From Phytophthora sp. 'mugwort' (lineage: Eukaryota > Oomycota > Peronosporomycetes > Peronosporales > Peronosporaceae): DNA of 64,000 nt. This document shows, piece by piece, positions 43,601 to 53,760 of the stretch. Below the pieces are notes generated by a model. That model was given only the letters and a program-made list of their open reading frames with translations. It did not search any database and was not told where the DNA came from. The first letter of the stretch is position 1. Every line of letters starts with the position of its first letter. The translations under genes and the position numbers were made by a program. The stretch lies in contig JAUCEF010000013.1 of assembly GCA_033558025.1 (NCBI GenBank), positions 1,233,001-1,297,000 of the forward strand. The letters are read 5' to 3'.

Positions 43601-44387
43601 TCTGCTTCTCCGTCATGTGCCGATACTTGGTACTCGCTGAAATTTCCCGTTCAACAAGTACAAGTCTTTCCTTCAAAGAGGCAATTGTATGTGCGTCTTG
43701 CCGCAGTTTTTCCTGGACAAGAAGGTCCTTCGAATGCAACGAAATAAAGTCCAGGGTGTCGTCTATTGTCCCCTTGACGTTTTTCTGCTTCACAACTGCT
43801 TGGGGTAATGGGGTTAGTCGACTGCGTTGCAACGTCGCAAGGTGAGGACTAGCACTGTTCGTACAGTCCTGGAGTGCTCGTTTCTTTGCGGAGCTGTAGA
43901 CGTTGGCACTCAGGGGGCTATAGATCGGTAGATCTGGCGCAGATCCACATCGATTCAGTAGTGACAGTTCCACGGCATGTTTCGTCTTCGCTGCGGGTTG
44001 GTCACTAGAGGCCTCATTCTCGTCGTAGGCAATTGGAGACAATGCCGACGATGAATTTAATTGTGTAGCTGGTATATTGCTGCTGATTGAGACACTTGAA
44101 GACGTCTTGGATCTTGACTTGTTCTTCCGTAACCCCGACGACGACAAACCTTTTTTACGAGCACGAATCGAGGCAGACGCTCCGCTTTCGTCACCTTTTC
44201 GCCGTAATTTGGGAGGGCTGGTACTGCCTCCACTTGGTGAGATCATACTACCAGTTGATTCATGGATAATAAAGAAGGAAGATGATGGAGTGAATGGAGC
44301 AACGTTGTTGGGACGACAGACGCCTTGTTCGCTATCATCTACTGAGTATGGGGCTTCTTCGCCTCTCTCCATACTGCTCCGGGGCAT
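40635..44387 (-). CDS. Large coiled-coil protein with two GAF modules
   Basis: Exons 44387-43347, 43272-42770 and 42702-40635 join in frame (donors GTACGA and GTAAGT, acceptors CTACAG and TGTAG) to 1203 residues. The frame extends upstream of 44387 only through a TTG. Residues 1-210 are Ser-rich and basic, without a fold. About 215-385 is coiled coil. A first GAF module covers about 485-660 (LLHCEHATLFTVD, GITGYAARHNTLCNVPCA-type, LALPIV, GVFAVLRAWN). A second, weaker one covers about 700-860 (AIKQLRIFVLDAAAHKLWHV, GARGLYLVPIL, FGMVQVSRV). The acidic C-terminal third looks unstructured. GAF modules bind cyclic nucleotides or other small ligands. No catalytic domain is attached. I do not know the family. 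Confidence 0.75.
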
Positions 44388-44609
44388 CTTGAGGTCGTGC
44401 AATGGTTTGAACCACGCAATTAAGCCGCAGCTCACAGTGGCTAACAATAGTCCTCTACACCATATCAGTTGGCGGATTTTAACTCAACTGCCGGTGTTTG
44501 AAATGTTCAAGTCCGAATTTAGTCAAACCCCATCACCTCTGGAGGGAAAGTTTCATGAAATTTCCTTGCCAATCTTGTAGCTAGTGGATCAATTATCACA
44601 TTCAGCCAG

Positions 44610-46220
44610 TTGCTCTTTTGCCAGTTAGTCCGCACATGCTCAAGATTTTGGACCTCGTCTTACACCAATGTCCGCTCATCGCCGACTTTGAGTCGAATAT
44701 CCAGATCATCACGAGTTTTCTACGGCCCGTCCCGTACTCTCTCACTGAGTGAAGCCTGCACTTTTGGGTCGATCCAATTGCTCGACTGGATCTGGAACGC
44801 CAGCTGCGTTACTCCCACGGACGGACGCTCTGCGTGGTCTCTCACCAAGTATTTGCGGTCGGATGTCCATTATTACCGTTGGCAATTTTATTCAGTCGTT
44901 GGAAATGGCTGCGGATCGAGGTGACGTGGATGTGGTCAAGCGGTTGTTCCAGCACTTTGACGGGTCTGAAGCACCCTTAAGTGTAGTGGAAGTGGCAGCG
45001 AAGAAGGGTCATTTGAGTGTGCTACAGTTCCTATTGCCATTTACAGCAGGATCCAGTGAGAATTCAGGGAAGAAGAATGTCGTACATTGGGGAGAAGAAG
45101 TTATGCTGAAAGCTGCTGAAAGGGATCATGCGAGGTGGTACGATGGTTGAATGCAAACACAATTCACAAAGTTGATACGGAACAGCGAGTCCAAATTGTA
45201 GAGCATGCACTACGCATGGTAGATTTTGAACTGGCAGACGAGTTTCTCCCGTCACAGGGACACTTTGTATTGGATCGAGTGGATGCTGGAGTTGGGGTAT
45301 TTCCGGTGGGATATTCACGTTGCTGGCTCTGCCATTCAAGATTTAGCGGGGTCGGGACGGTGGCTAATACAACAGATTTTCTTTTTTATGCAGCTACACT
45401 CGCCAGTGCTGGCACCGGAAGAATGGTCTGAATACTGGGATGAAGCACTGGAGAGGGCGTGTAGATTTGGTGACTTAAAGACATGTCAATGGTTGGTAGA
45501 GCACCCGATTGCTCGTGAGAGATGCGAGAGGACCAGACCCTTGGATGAGTTGCTATGTGTGGCCGCACGAAAAGGGCATTTCAACGTGGTAACTTACCTT
45601 TTCGAACAAGGTGCGGCTGATGGGTACGGAAATGCTTTACTTGGTGCTGTGCAGCAGGGACATGTGAATATTTGTTCAGTGGTTGCTCGAAACTTTCGCG
45701 TACAGTGAAGAAGCAAATGGTCGCCTCGTGGTAGAGAAGCCATGAAACATGGACATGTGGACATCCTAGTTTTACTCCTGAAATTTGACGTAGCGGCATC
45801 CAGTGAGCTGTCAAACAGCTGCAAACGGAAGGTCAGTGCTGAATATTCCTGTCGGGACCATTTAGGAACCATTACAATGTGTAGCAAATTGGGGATATTT
45901 AAATATGCTCAAGTGGCTCCACTCGAATCACACGTTGAAATCATGGCCGCAGGCGATCGATAGAGCGCAGCTATAGGTCATTTAGACGTTGTGAAATAGC
46001 TGCACACCACACAATCTGAAAAATGTTCCGACGAAAACGATGGACCGTGCTGCGTCGGATGGTCATTTGAGCGTTGTTAAGTGTTTACACTTGAATCGGA
46101 CGGAAGGACGCACAACGGATGCGATGGACTTGGCTGCTCAAGGAGGTCACTTAAAAGTGGTGAAATGACTTCACGAGGATCGAACGGAAGGGTGTACGAC
46201 GAAGGCGATGAAGAATGCAT
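44610..46220 (+). pseudogene. Ankyrin-like family gene, decayed copy B
   Basis: The same family as copies A and C, on the plus strand, split over at least four frames. Recognisable blocks are RTLSLSEACTFGSIQLLDWIW (44727-44788, in part), HYYRWQFY, GDVDVVKRLFQHFDGSEAP near 44920-44980, and the repeats KKGHLSVLQFL, FGDLKTCQWLVEHP and KGHFNVVTYLFEQGAADG (45226-45708 frame). Further repeats (ASDGHLSVVKCLHLNRTEG, AAQGGHLKVVK) run to about 46215. Between 44583 and 45100 the frame shifts twice. It is likely non-coding now, though the open part 45226-45708 is 160 codons long. Confidence 0.65.
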
Positions 46221-46268
46221 CGTCAACGTAGTATGTCGGAGAGGTACTTGATTCGTAGTAGCAGAATA

Positions 46269-47135
46269 TTATCTTGTCACTGGTCGATATGCCACGACGA
46301 GAAAAATGATGTCACCCTTTTTAAAGGGTGACATGAAAGCTCGATCCGAGATCACGAATCGTTCACGGAAGCTCGATCCGAGATCACGAATCGTTTCGTT
46401 ATCTGCTTCGTCGTTAAACTTGTTCACCATCTGTTCCAGCTGCTCCACGATGCCTTTTGTAATCGCCGCAGTCGATCGACGATCGAGATTCTTCACTTGC
46501 ATTTTCATCATACTCTTGGGAGAGAATTGCTTGCTGGCTTCAAGAAGATGACTTGTCCAGAGCGCGCTGCCGTAAAACGTCTTCTTATCCAAAATCGACT
46601 TGACGCCGGCGCCCTTCAACATGTTAATATCTTGATGCACTGGGACAAGATTATTTCGATCATTCGTAAATGTCTTCACAATTGGCAGCGCGTTGCTAAT
46701 CTCGTCTACGGCGCGGCCACTGTCTCTGTAGTTCTTCAAATTCAAGTTGAAGACATGCGCTGGCACTTGACATTCCATGACATGGTCTCGATGCGTCTTC
46801 TCCACGCTCAGAAGTTCGCCAGTGTATGCGTCCTTCCCGTCGAATACTCGCAGTAGCTCATATCCGGTAACAACTCCTTGGCTTTCGTCTCGAAACATCT
46901 CGGGTTTATAAAAGTTGTACTGAGGGTCGTGCGCCGCACTGCAATAATCACCAAACTTGGGACGTGAGCCACAGCGCCGGCCTTGGCTCGTGTATCCTCT
47001 GCACGTCCGGTGTGGCTCACACAAGTACATCTCCCCATCGTTTGGCGGCCCCTTGTTTTTGCATTGTCGCCCTGCCTCCTTCCCGGACCGAATTCTGCCG
47101 CTGCACCGCACCTTCGTTTTCCCCGTTCTTTCCAT
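46269..47135 (-). CDS. Cys-cluster protein with HNH-like nuclease motif
   Basis: The frame is open from 47249, but I prefer the ATG at 47135, which starts MERTGKTKVRCSG and gives 288 residues. Residues 10-75 hold two tandem Cys/His modules, C-x11-C ... L-C-x-x-H and C-x-x-Y-T-S-Q-G-R-R-C ... Y-C-x-x-x-H, of the small CxxxGxxC zinc-type seen in DUF5763-like proteins. Residues about 100-190 hold DAYTGELL, then THRDHVMECQ, then NDRNNLVPVHQDINMLKG. The DH ... NL ... N-x-x-K spacing is that of HNH nuclease folds. The C-terminal part is helical. Its last 25 residues come from a 32-bp tandem duplication. The neighbours are ankyrin relics and tRNA-like repeats, so a mobile or viral origin is possible. 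Function is inference; no close relative was recalled. Confidence 0.6.
   Translation of the reverse strand: MERTGKTKVRCSGRIRSGKEAGRQCKNKGPPNDGEMYLCEPHRTCRGYTSQGRRCGSRPKFGDYCSAAHDPQYNFYKPEMFRDESQGVVTGYELLRVFDGKDAYTGELLSVEKTHRDHVMECQVPAHVFNLNLKNYRDSGRAVDEISNALPIVKTFTNDRNNLVPVHQDINMLKGAGVKSILDKKTFYGSALWTSHLLEASKQFSPKSMMKMQVKNLDRRSTAAITKGIVEQLEQMVNKFNDEADNETIRDLGSSFRERFVISDRAFMSPFKKGDIIFLVVAYRPVTR
46309..46334. repeat. Perfect 12-bp hairpin at the end of the HNH-like gene
   Basis: ATGTCACCCTTT and AAAGGGTGACAT, separated by TT, form a perfect inverted repeat within the last codons of the minus-strand gene. Confidence 0.85.
46337..46395. repeat. Tandem duplication of 27 bp with 32-bp period
   Basis: The 27-base unit beginning AAGCTCGATCCGAG occurs at 46337-46363 and again at 46369-46395. 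Because 32 is not a multiple of three, the two copies are read in different frames in the minus-strand gene. Confidence 0.9.
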
Positions 47136-47249
47136 ACTAGGTATTGTGAATTCCAGCCAAACTTGCCGAGTGGATTGAATCGGCCAATACATTATCAAGC
47201 TGGGAATCGGCGAAACCCTATTGTGATTTGTGCTCTCCAGGCAGGCCAC

Positions 47250-48271
47250 TTGCTCTTGCGAAGGTAAAATGAAGACTGAGGTAGTTAGAGCGCTAGCTTA
47301 GCTGCCGAGCTCCTACCAACACTCACGGGTCCATGCCCGTTCCCACTACGACCTCGTTAACTCAGCGTCTGAGCTCTTCTCCCAAGCTCGTACGCTGGGC
47401 CAGGTCTTGAACTTGAATATGCATTCCAACACACCTCCATTCCATGGAAAGGTTTTGGCTAAGTTCGATTACGTACTTAGTGGTGACCATTGTTAACAAG
47501 TGCATTTGGGCGCATCGATTCAACCAATTGAAGTGTAACGAAAAGAAATCTGAGCGGAACCGCAATTCAGATTGAACTGAGTAACAGTTCTTCCAATTCA
47601 TGTTTTTGCAACTGCGATCGTGTATACCAATTCAATTGCCGCTGCAAGTTCTCTGAAATTTATTTCAAAGTCTACAAGGGATACCACTTTCCGCGCACTT
47701 TCATATATGATCATATAGCGACACTAAAGCTTGGCGAGGGCGACCTTGCGGTGGCAACTTCGGTTTGGCGGAGGTCTTCTTCTTGGGGAGTCGACTTCTC
47801 GGTTGAAAGGAATATGGAAAGTAAGTGTTATTTAGCTTTAGCTGTCGACCCTGGTTCGCTAGGTGCTTGCTACGTCCAGTCAACAAACCAACATGAGCAT
47901 GCAGATGGCGCGCTTCTGCTTGCACTGCGTGTTCACTCCAGCTTTGCAGTGCAGCCACACGGTGGGACCAGCGAAGTGCGCCCGGCGCAGCCAGCTGGAG
48001 GGCAACTACTCGTCCTTGGCAGAGTTTTCTGCACTGGTTGCCGATGTTGACCATGGATCTCCAACTGCAACCACGCTACCTTAGCGTAGTAGACGCGCGC
48101 TCCTTGTCTCCAGCTTCAACACTCCCCCTGAGCCGAGGCGTGGATGCCTGCCTTAGTGCAGACCTTCTTAATTCCGTCACTTCGCAAAATATTCTGGCAA
48201 TGTGCCGCAAATAAGATTCTCGGAGTGCCTAATTTAACCATCCTTCAGTTTCGAAATATCGAGGGGGAAAG
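47250..48271. other. Intergenic, contains a tRNA-like block
   Basis: About 1 kb. Besides the block at 47275-47345 there is a GC-richer piece at 47700-48120. It gives protein-like frames on both strands, including a Lys-rich tail on the minus strand, but I recognise no family. Confidence 0.4.
47275..47345 (+). repeat. tRNA-derived SINE-like block
   Basis: An A-box-like TAGTTAGAGCG starts at 47282 and a B-box-like GGGTCCATGCC at 47327, 45 nt later, as in a tRNA. ACGGG and CCCGT around the loop give a 5-bp T-arm-like stem. The anticodon arm does not fold well, so a decayed tRNA or SINE head is likely. Confidence 0.35.
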
Positions 48272-49372
48272 ATGAGGAGGCTCAAGCCGAGCGTCTCCAG
48301 CACGCCCCCCTTTGCGCAAGACGCCGTCCCACCCTCCCCATTCTTTCCGTATGGCCTAGAAGTTGCCATGAGAGACACCAAGGGTGCTGTCAGTTCCTTT
48401 CGCTGTCTGTTCTGTCGATATTTTGGAGGAGAGGAGTCGAACGGAAAGCGGAAGCGAACGCAAAACTCCAAGTTGTACAAACTACCTTTTCGACCACAGA
48501 ATTATACAGAGCACAACGCTACTGCTCATGGCGTGAAGTGGGCATCATATCTAGCACTGATAAATGTGACTTTTACTAAAATCCAGGCCAAATATATTAT
48601 TATTTCCCAACAAACAATAGAAGTTGAGATTTTAGTGGCTCGACTACGGAGTACTTTGTCTGTGCACCCGCGAATTGATGCTACCATTTCACATGGCATG
48701 AATGACGTTGTTTCCGAGAAGTATTGGCTCAAGGAGCACAATCTCATCAACTATTTGAGAGATCAAGGAACGTTTGTGAATACTTACCTGGGTAATGTGT
48801 CATCGGAAGACAAGCGATTGACTCTCAAACAGCTAGGTAAATTTGTGGTGCACTTATTGAAGGAATGGAGCTCGTACAAGCAGAAAGGGACAGTAACAAT
48901 CAAACATCTGAAAATGTTGCCCCACCAGTAATGCCATCAGACCTGGTTTTAGCTCCCCCGCGTGATTTCGCCGATGATATATTGGGACCTCGTCGCGAGC
49001 AGTTGGTGAAGTTCTGGAATCTTTCTCAGATTGAAGCTGTAGAATGCGAACATCGAGAGTTGTGTCGAACCAATCTGCTGGACGAGTCAGTGCAGACAGC
49101 AATTCAAAAAGAAGACTATGAAACGAATTTCAATGACGGATGGGACGCTCTCGAGAAGGCTGCAAAGCCGAAGAACGTTCTCGTATCTCCGACAGTTTTG
49201 CTGTGGTTTAGCAACCGTACTTGCCAACACGGCATCTGTCGAATCAGATTTCTCAATTATGAAGTGCGAATTCAACGACCGTCGCACATTGTTGACCTCC
49301 CTTCCATTTAAGGGGAATTTTCAGGCTAAACAGCAGTGCCAGCTCAACAATCTAGGTATACAGAAGTCATAG
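48272..49372 (+). pseudogene. hAT-like transposase relic 3, internally deleted
   Basis: An open frame of 219 codons from ATG 48272 carries a zinc-finger-like start: FRCLFCRYFGGEE, then LPFRPQNYTEHNATAHG with the two His. It also has a helical middle part. It then stops, and a shifted frame gives the C-terminal hAT signature LATVLANTASVESDFSIMK (about 49211-49267) followed by the NDRRTLLTSL block. The whole core DDE region between them is short or missing. This family differs from relics 1, 2 and 4 in its finger. Confidence 0.65.
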
Positions 49373-51115
49373 TGTTAGTTTTAAAGGCACAGTGCCGGAA
49401 AATATATTTTGAATGTGCCGAAATAAAGCTAATATGACACACTCTGGTATTTGCCGGTATTAAGAAGGTCTGGTACAAGGTATACATCAAGCACTGGACG
49501 TTCTTTGTATCGGTGCTTCGAGCTACTTGAACAGCACACTTGTTCCGTCTCTTGGCAACCATGCTCCGGTGAGACTCTTCTGTGTGCTCCCGGCTATATC
49601 TCCACTCGACTTCTGTCTGAACGATAAGGCAGAAACAACTCCTCGAGATTAGAGAACACCCGCCAGAAATATATATCGGAAAAGCTAGAGAAAACTCAGA
49701 GAAAGAGCCAAGGCCGTGCACATAAAATGGCAGGCGTCATGGAAAACAGTAACAATGACAACCAAGTCCCTACAATCACGCCCGATTTTGACGTGACTAC
49801 AGGCTGCAATCCAGGGTGGACCAGAAGCACAACGACAAGTTACCGGTCACATAGATCGGACATTTTTTTACATCTGAGAAGCGTCGCACGAGCTAATATG
49901 GATTTATGGCGGCGCTAGCTAGAGCTTATCAGCTTCAACATAGTCGTCTTCTTGTGAAAACGATTTGCTGTTGGGGGTAAATTTAACTGTTACATAGCAA
50001 ATGGAGCAGCAGGTACGCAATTTGGCACACGTTTTAGTGCGCCATACGCGTGCAACCGTCCCGGCCGAACGGCCAAGACACTGAGCATCAAGTTCTCTGG
50101 TGCGGTTTCCGTCGAATAGGCTTTGATCTTTATATAAAGAAAAAATAGCTTTTTACCAATTTCTTTCGTCTGCGTTGCTGAACTCATAACTATTGACCTG
50201 CCTAACTTAATGAACCACGGATATTGAATGAAGAGATGGGGATGCGCTTACGCGACCGTCCGCCGTACAATGCGAGTTAATATGTTTGTATACTAGCGAT
50301 ATTTTCGCCGCTACGGCGAAAAAACGACCGGTTGAAATAACCAGTGTCGCGATTTTTAAAATATACAAAGTCAGGTTGGGGCCTGTTCGAGGCTAGTAAG
50401 CCGCGGTGAAGTGATCACGCCAAAAGTACCCTTTTGGATCTCATTCAGGACATCACTTACTCTCTATATTTATTGCCAATGACATTTGTAGAGGAGCACC
50501 TGTGTTGTTGAGGGCAAATGCCGAAGTGAATATATTAGAGTGGGTTTAACCTGCACTTCGTGTCTTTTTAAACTCGTCCCTAGCGGGTTGCCGTCCAGCT
50601 CTCATGCATTTGAATTGCTGTCTCGTTGAGTAGTTGTAGATGGTCCACCCGCCACCGGTCTGTAGTCCGGAGTGAGTTGAGTCCAGAAGCGTACGCTCCA
50701 TTCCTCTAGACCTGGGGTATGGTCTTCCTCGTCTAGTCGTCATGATGCTGCTGCAGATTCCTAAGCAGCAACGTGACGTTAAAGATTACACTTCTCCACT
50801 CACGTGGGCAAGCTGCTGAGGTAGCCGGATCGAAGGAAATATCTGTGTGTGATGTCATTTCTACTGGCAAAATTGAATGCGAGAATTTACCGGGTTGACG
50901 GAAGGAAGAACTGACGATCAAAAGCAATTCTAAGTCAGCTCGGAGTTGAGCTGTTGTTACACAAGAGTTGGAGAAAATATCAATATTTGTTTACCGGCCG
51001 TTTTCTCGGAGCCAGTAAGTTATCGGCAATATTCAATTTGATAGTAGCGTGGATTTTTACGTAGCGATAAAGCATATGGTATGTATACGACCACCGAGCG
51101 GCGTTTTAGCCCTCT
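49373..51115. other. Intergenic, repeat debris
   Basis: About 1.7 kb without a gene. It contains an LTR fragment near 50508 and a small hairpin TTTTCGCCG-CTA-CGGCGAAAA at 50304-50324. The remaining frames are short. Confidence 0.45.
50508..50529 (-). repeat. Fragment related to the copia LTR end
   Basis: Twenty-two bases, TTGAGGGCAAATGCCGAAGTGA, equal the inverse complement of 24808-24829 in the copia LTR. The flanks differ, so this is an old relative of the same family in opposite orientation. Confidence 0.6.
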
Positions 51116-52134
51116 TTACGGCTTGTACTTCGTGTTCCGGGTGGGCTCTGCAGCTTTGTTCGGGTAACGCAGGTGGACGGAGAGGTTCTGAACGTGATCA
51201 ACCAGAGGCTGGAAGTCTTTGAGATATCGACACACATTCAGATTGAAGAGGTGGCTAGTGCACCCGAGAGTGGAACCTCCAGTCGAGTTACAATCGCTTG
51301 ATTCGTCGTGCAGTTGTCCGCAACGATGAACATGACCATGGCGTTGTCCTTGCCGTAAGACCGCCTCGAACCTTTTAATGTTTGCTTCTGCTGTTTGGCC
51401 GTATTCAGCGGGCAAGGTCGAGCCGGACTTGTCGAAGTGTTCCGTCTTGATCGAACACACCGTATATTGCGACCAGTTCGAAAGTTGCAGAACAAGCTCA
51501 AGTTGAAGAAGCTCAACGTCATTACAGCCTTCTCCGACAAAGGATGGGGGGTATTAATCGTGAAACCATGAAGTTCTGTGAAGAGCAAGGCATTGACCTA
51601 CATACTACCAATGGGTACGCACCTCTGAGAAGTGTTCCGTAAGTCCAGCCGTCAAACATGAGGCCAAACTGGTCGCCCATGTCAGTCGAGATTAGATCTC
51701 CCACATTTACAACCACATAGCGCATGTGGCGCACCGACGTCTTCGACGAGATGGACTTGAGGGTAGCTAACGAACGCGCCAAGGGGTCGACCACCTCGCT
51801 TCATCGCATGGTTCCTGGTAATGACCCATTCCATCCACTTAAATATCACCATCCTTCAACCCACGAACCCATGGGTGTCTAGCGTTTGGCCGTGTATTCT
51901 CTGGCTTTCTTCGTACGTCTCAGTGTAGCCTTCGTGCTTGGTGACAAGGCGGCTGGTAAGATTTGTGTAGCTTGTTCCAGTTGCCTTCTTGCAAACTTTG
52001 CCGCGCTGCTTGCAGGAGACGAGACCATCACCGCAGTCCGTGAAGAAGAGTTTGAGAAAGCGCGCGAGTTCGACATAATGTTTATTGAATATTAACATGA
52101 GCGAGTTAGTGTGGCTGCCAGAAAAGGCTGCCAT
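51116..52134 (-). pseudogene. hAT transposase relic 4, C terminus missing
   Basis: Reading down the minus strand from 52134: a BED-type finger with KKATGTSYTNLTSRLVTKH, in which one Cys and one His of the zinc set are replaced by Arg. Next is the DUF659-like core VVVNVGDLISTDMGDQFGLMFDGWT near 51730-51645 (in part). After frameshifts come VADNCTTNQAIVTRL and HLFNLNVCRYLKDF near 51320-51200. The frame ends at 51116 without the dimerisation region. It is inactive. Confidence 0.7.
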
Positions 52135-53330
52135 AGGCTTGGGAAATCAGTAATTCGATCTTGGCTTAGTGAACCACCAGCTCTTATCGCTTTTTATCGT
52201 GCAGTAAAAGTCGGTATACTTATTACGTGGTCAACTGCTAATTTTAGGGAAGCATTGGTTCATCAATAATCCGTGATTCTGTCAGTACATTACGCCAGTT
52301 ATTATATTATTTATAGTTATGTTTTCCGAGCCCTGATGCTTGGGCCTCCTCACGATTAGCGATGTTTTAATATTCCCGCTGCTGGAGTTTATCACTGGCC
52401 TGAACGCACATAGGCGGCACTCGTGGGAATTTGCTGGTTCGAGAATCTCGTATTTGCCGAGCTCCCTGGTATACATGTATAGAATATCACCCAGTTCCTA
52501 CCGGCCAGGCACTCGCCCCCCCAAATGCATCAATACCTCCGGCAGTAGGTGTACGGAGGAGCCAAAAGCCATCCGTTACAAGCTCCCAAATTTGGATTCT
52601 TATTGGGAAAATTGGATGCTTATTGGGGAAATATCGACCCGTGGTCAATAAGTTATTGGCTGCATAAATATTGGTAACATTGGTCACGCAATAATGTTCT
52701 TCCCAACTCCGCCAGAGCTCAGTATTGACGCATCTGGCTGTAGGAGGGGTATATTCACCAGAGAACTCACTGATGTGTGAAGAGAGAATAAAAACGCGAT
52801 CTGCGGTGGATGAATGAATGCTCCGAAGTGGTTTCTAGGACACATTTCCGCGCAATTCTGCGATACTGAGCCGCAAACACATAGGCGTATGATTGTTGAA
52901 TATTTGGTGGACATCGGCAAGCTTTAATGGACATCATCCTAAACGACGATGAGGTGCTGGAACAGAAAACTCGGTGGTCTCGGTCTTGGGATAGGGGGTT
53001 ACTTAGCCGTATTTGAATGGTTGCTTGCGGCATGAACTCGAAACCTGAAGGTGTGAAATGGTTTCGTATTAGAAGGGGTGTGCAGAGGCTGAAAACGTTT
53101 ACCGATCATATGGAGATGGTAAAAATGGCTCTATTTTCGCAATAAGCCCGAGAGTTCAACGACCCCAACGCGCTGGACAACTAGAACTCGACACAGAAAG
53201 GTGCGGAAGTGGCTGCTCTCAACATTAGGCGACTAAGAGAACTGTTCGCAGTGGCAAACTACCCTACTTGAAGTGGACCTCTGCTATCTAGTACATGTAG
53301 TAGTAGACAATTTCACGAGTAGAGAATGTG
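52135..53330. other. Intergenic, nothing recognised
   Basis: About 1.2 kb. Frames on both strands are short and show no known motif. Confidence 0.45.
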
Positions 53331-53332
53331 TC

Positions 53333-53760
53333 CATGGTATTAAGGAAACTTTATCAGTTCCTTTCTTGTGGATAATTTTGGAGAATCCGGGAATTTTGCT
53401 GTTCTCGGGCAAACTAAGAGGAATCGAGTATTCCTCAATTTCTTTTTCAACACGCGTACTGCGCCAGTATTATGACCACAGTTCCTTCCGCGTGATTGAT
53501 GACGTCCAATAGTCTGATTGAAGTGAGCCCCACCTACTAGTAATACATACATTGTACTGTGTGCTCTCCATGGTATGAGAGAAACCTCGTCAGTTTCTTT
53601 CTTGTCAATAGTTAGAAAATCTGGGAGTTTTTTTTTCTGTAGGTTATTTTGCTGTTCTCGGTAATAAACAACCAAGGGATCGAGTATTCCTCACCTTTCT
53701 TTTTAAACACACGATGCTGATGTGCCTGGATGTCGTACTGCGCCCATACCCAGATGCTTG
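53333..53760 (+). repeat. Imperfect tandem duplication upstream of ankyrin copy C
   Basis: 53333-53472 and 53569-53755 share CCATGGTAT, GAAAC/T-x-x-TCAGTT, TTTTGCTGTTCTCGG, ATCGAGTATTCCTCA, TTTCTTTTT and GTACTGCGCC in the same order. The second unit also leads copy A on the other strand (24470 downwards). It may be the old promoter or leader of the family. Confidence 0.55.

Noticed and set aside
47701..48084. Protein-like frames on both strands, including a Lys-rich tail that recalls a ribosomal or histone protein
   Set aside because: Neither frame gives a continuous known family and the reading breaks at both ends; not enough to call a gene.
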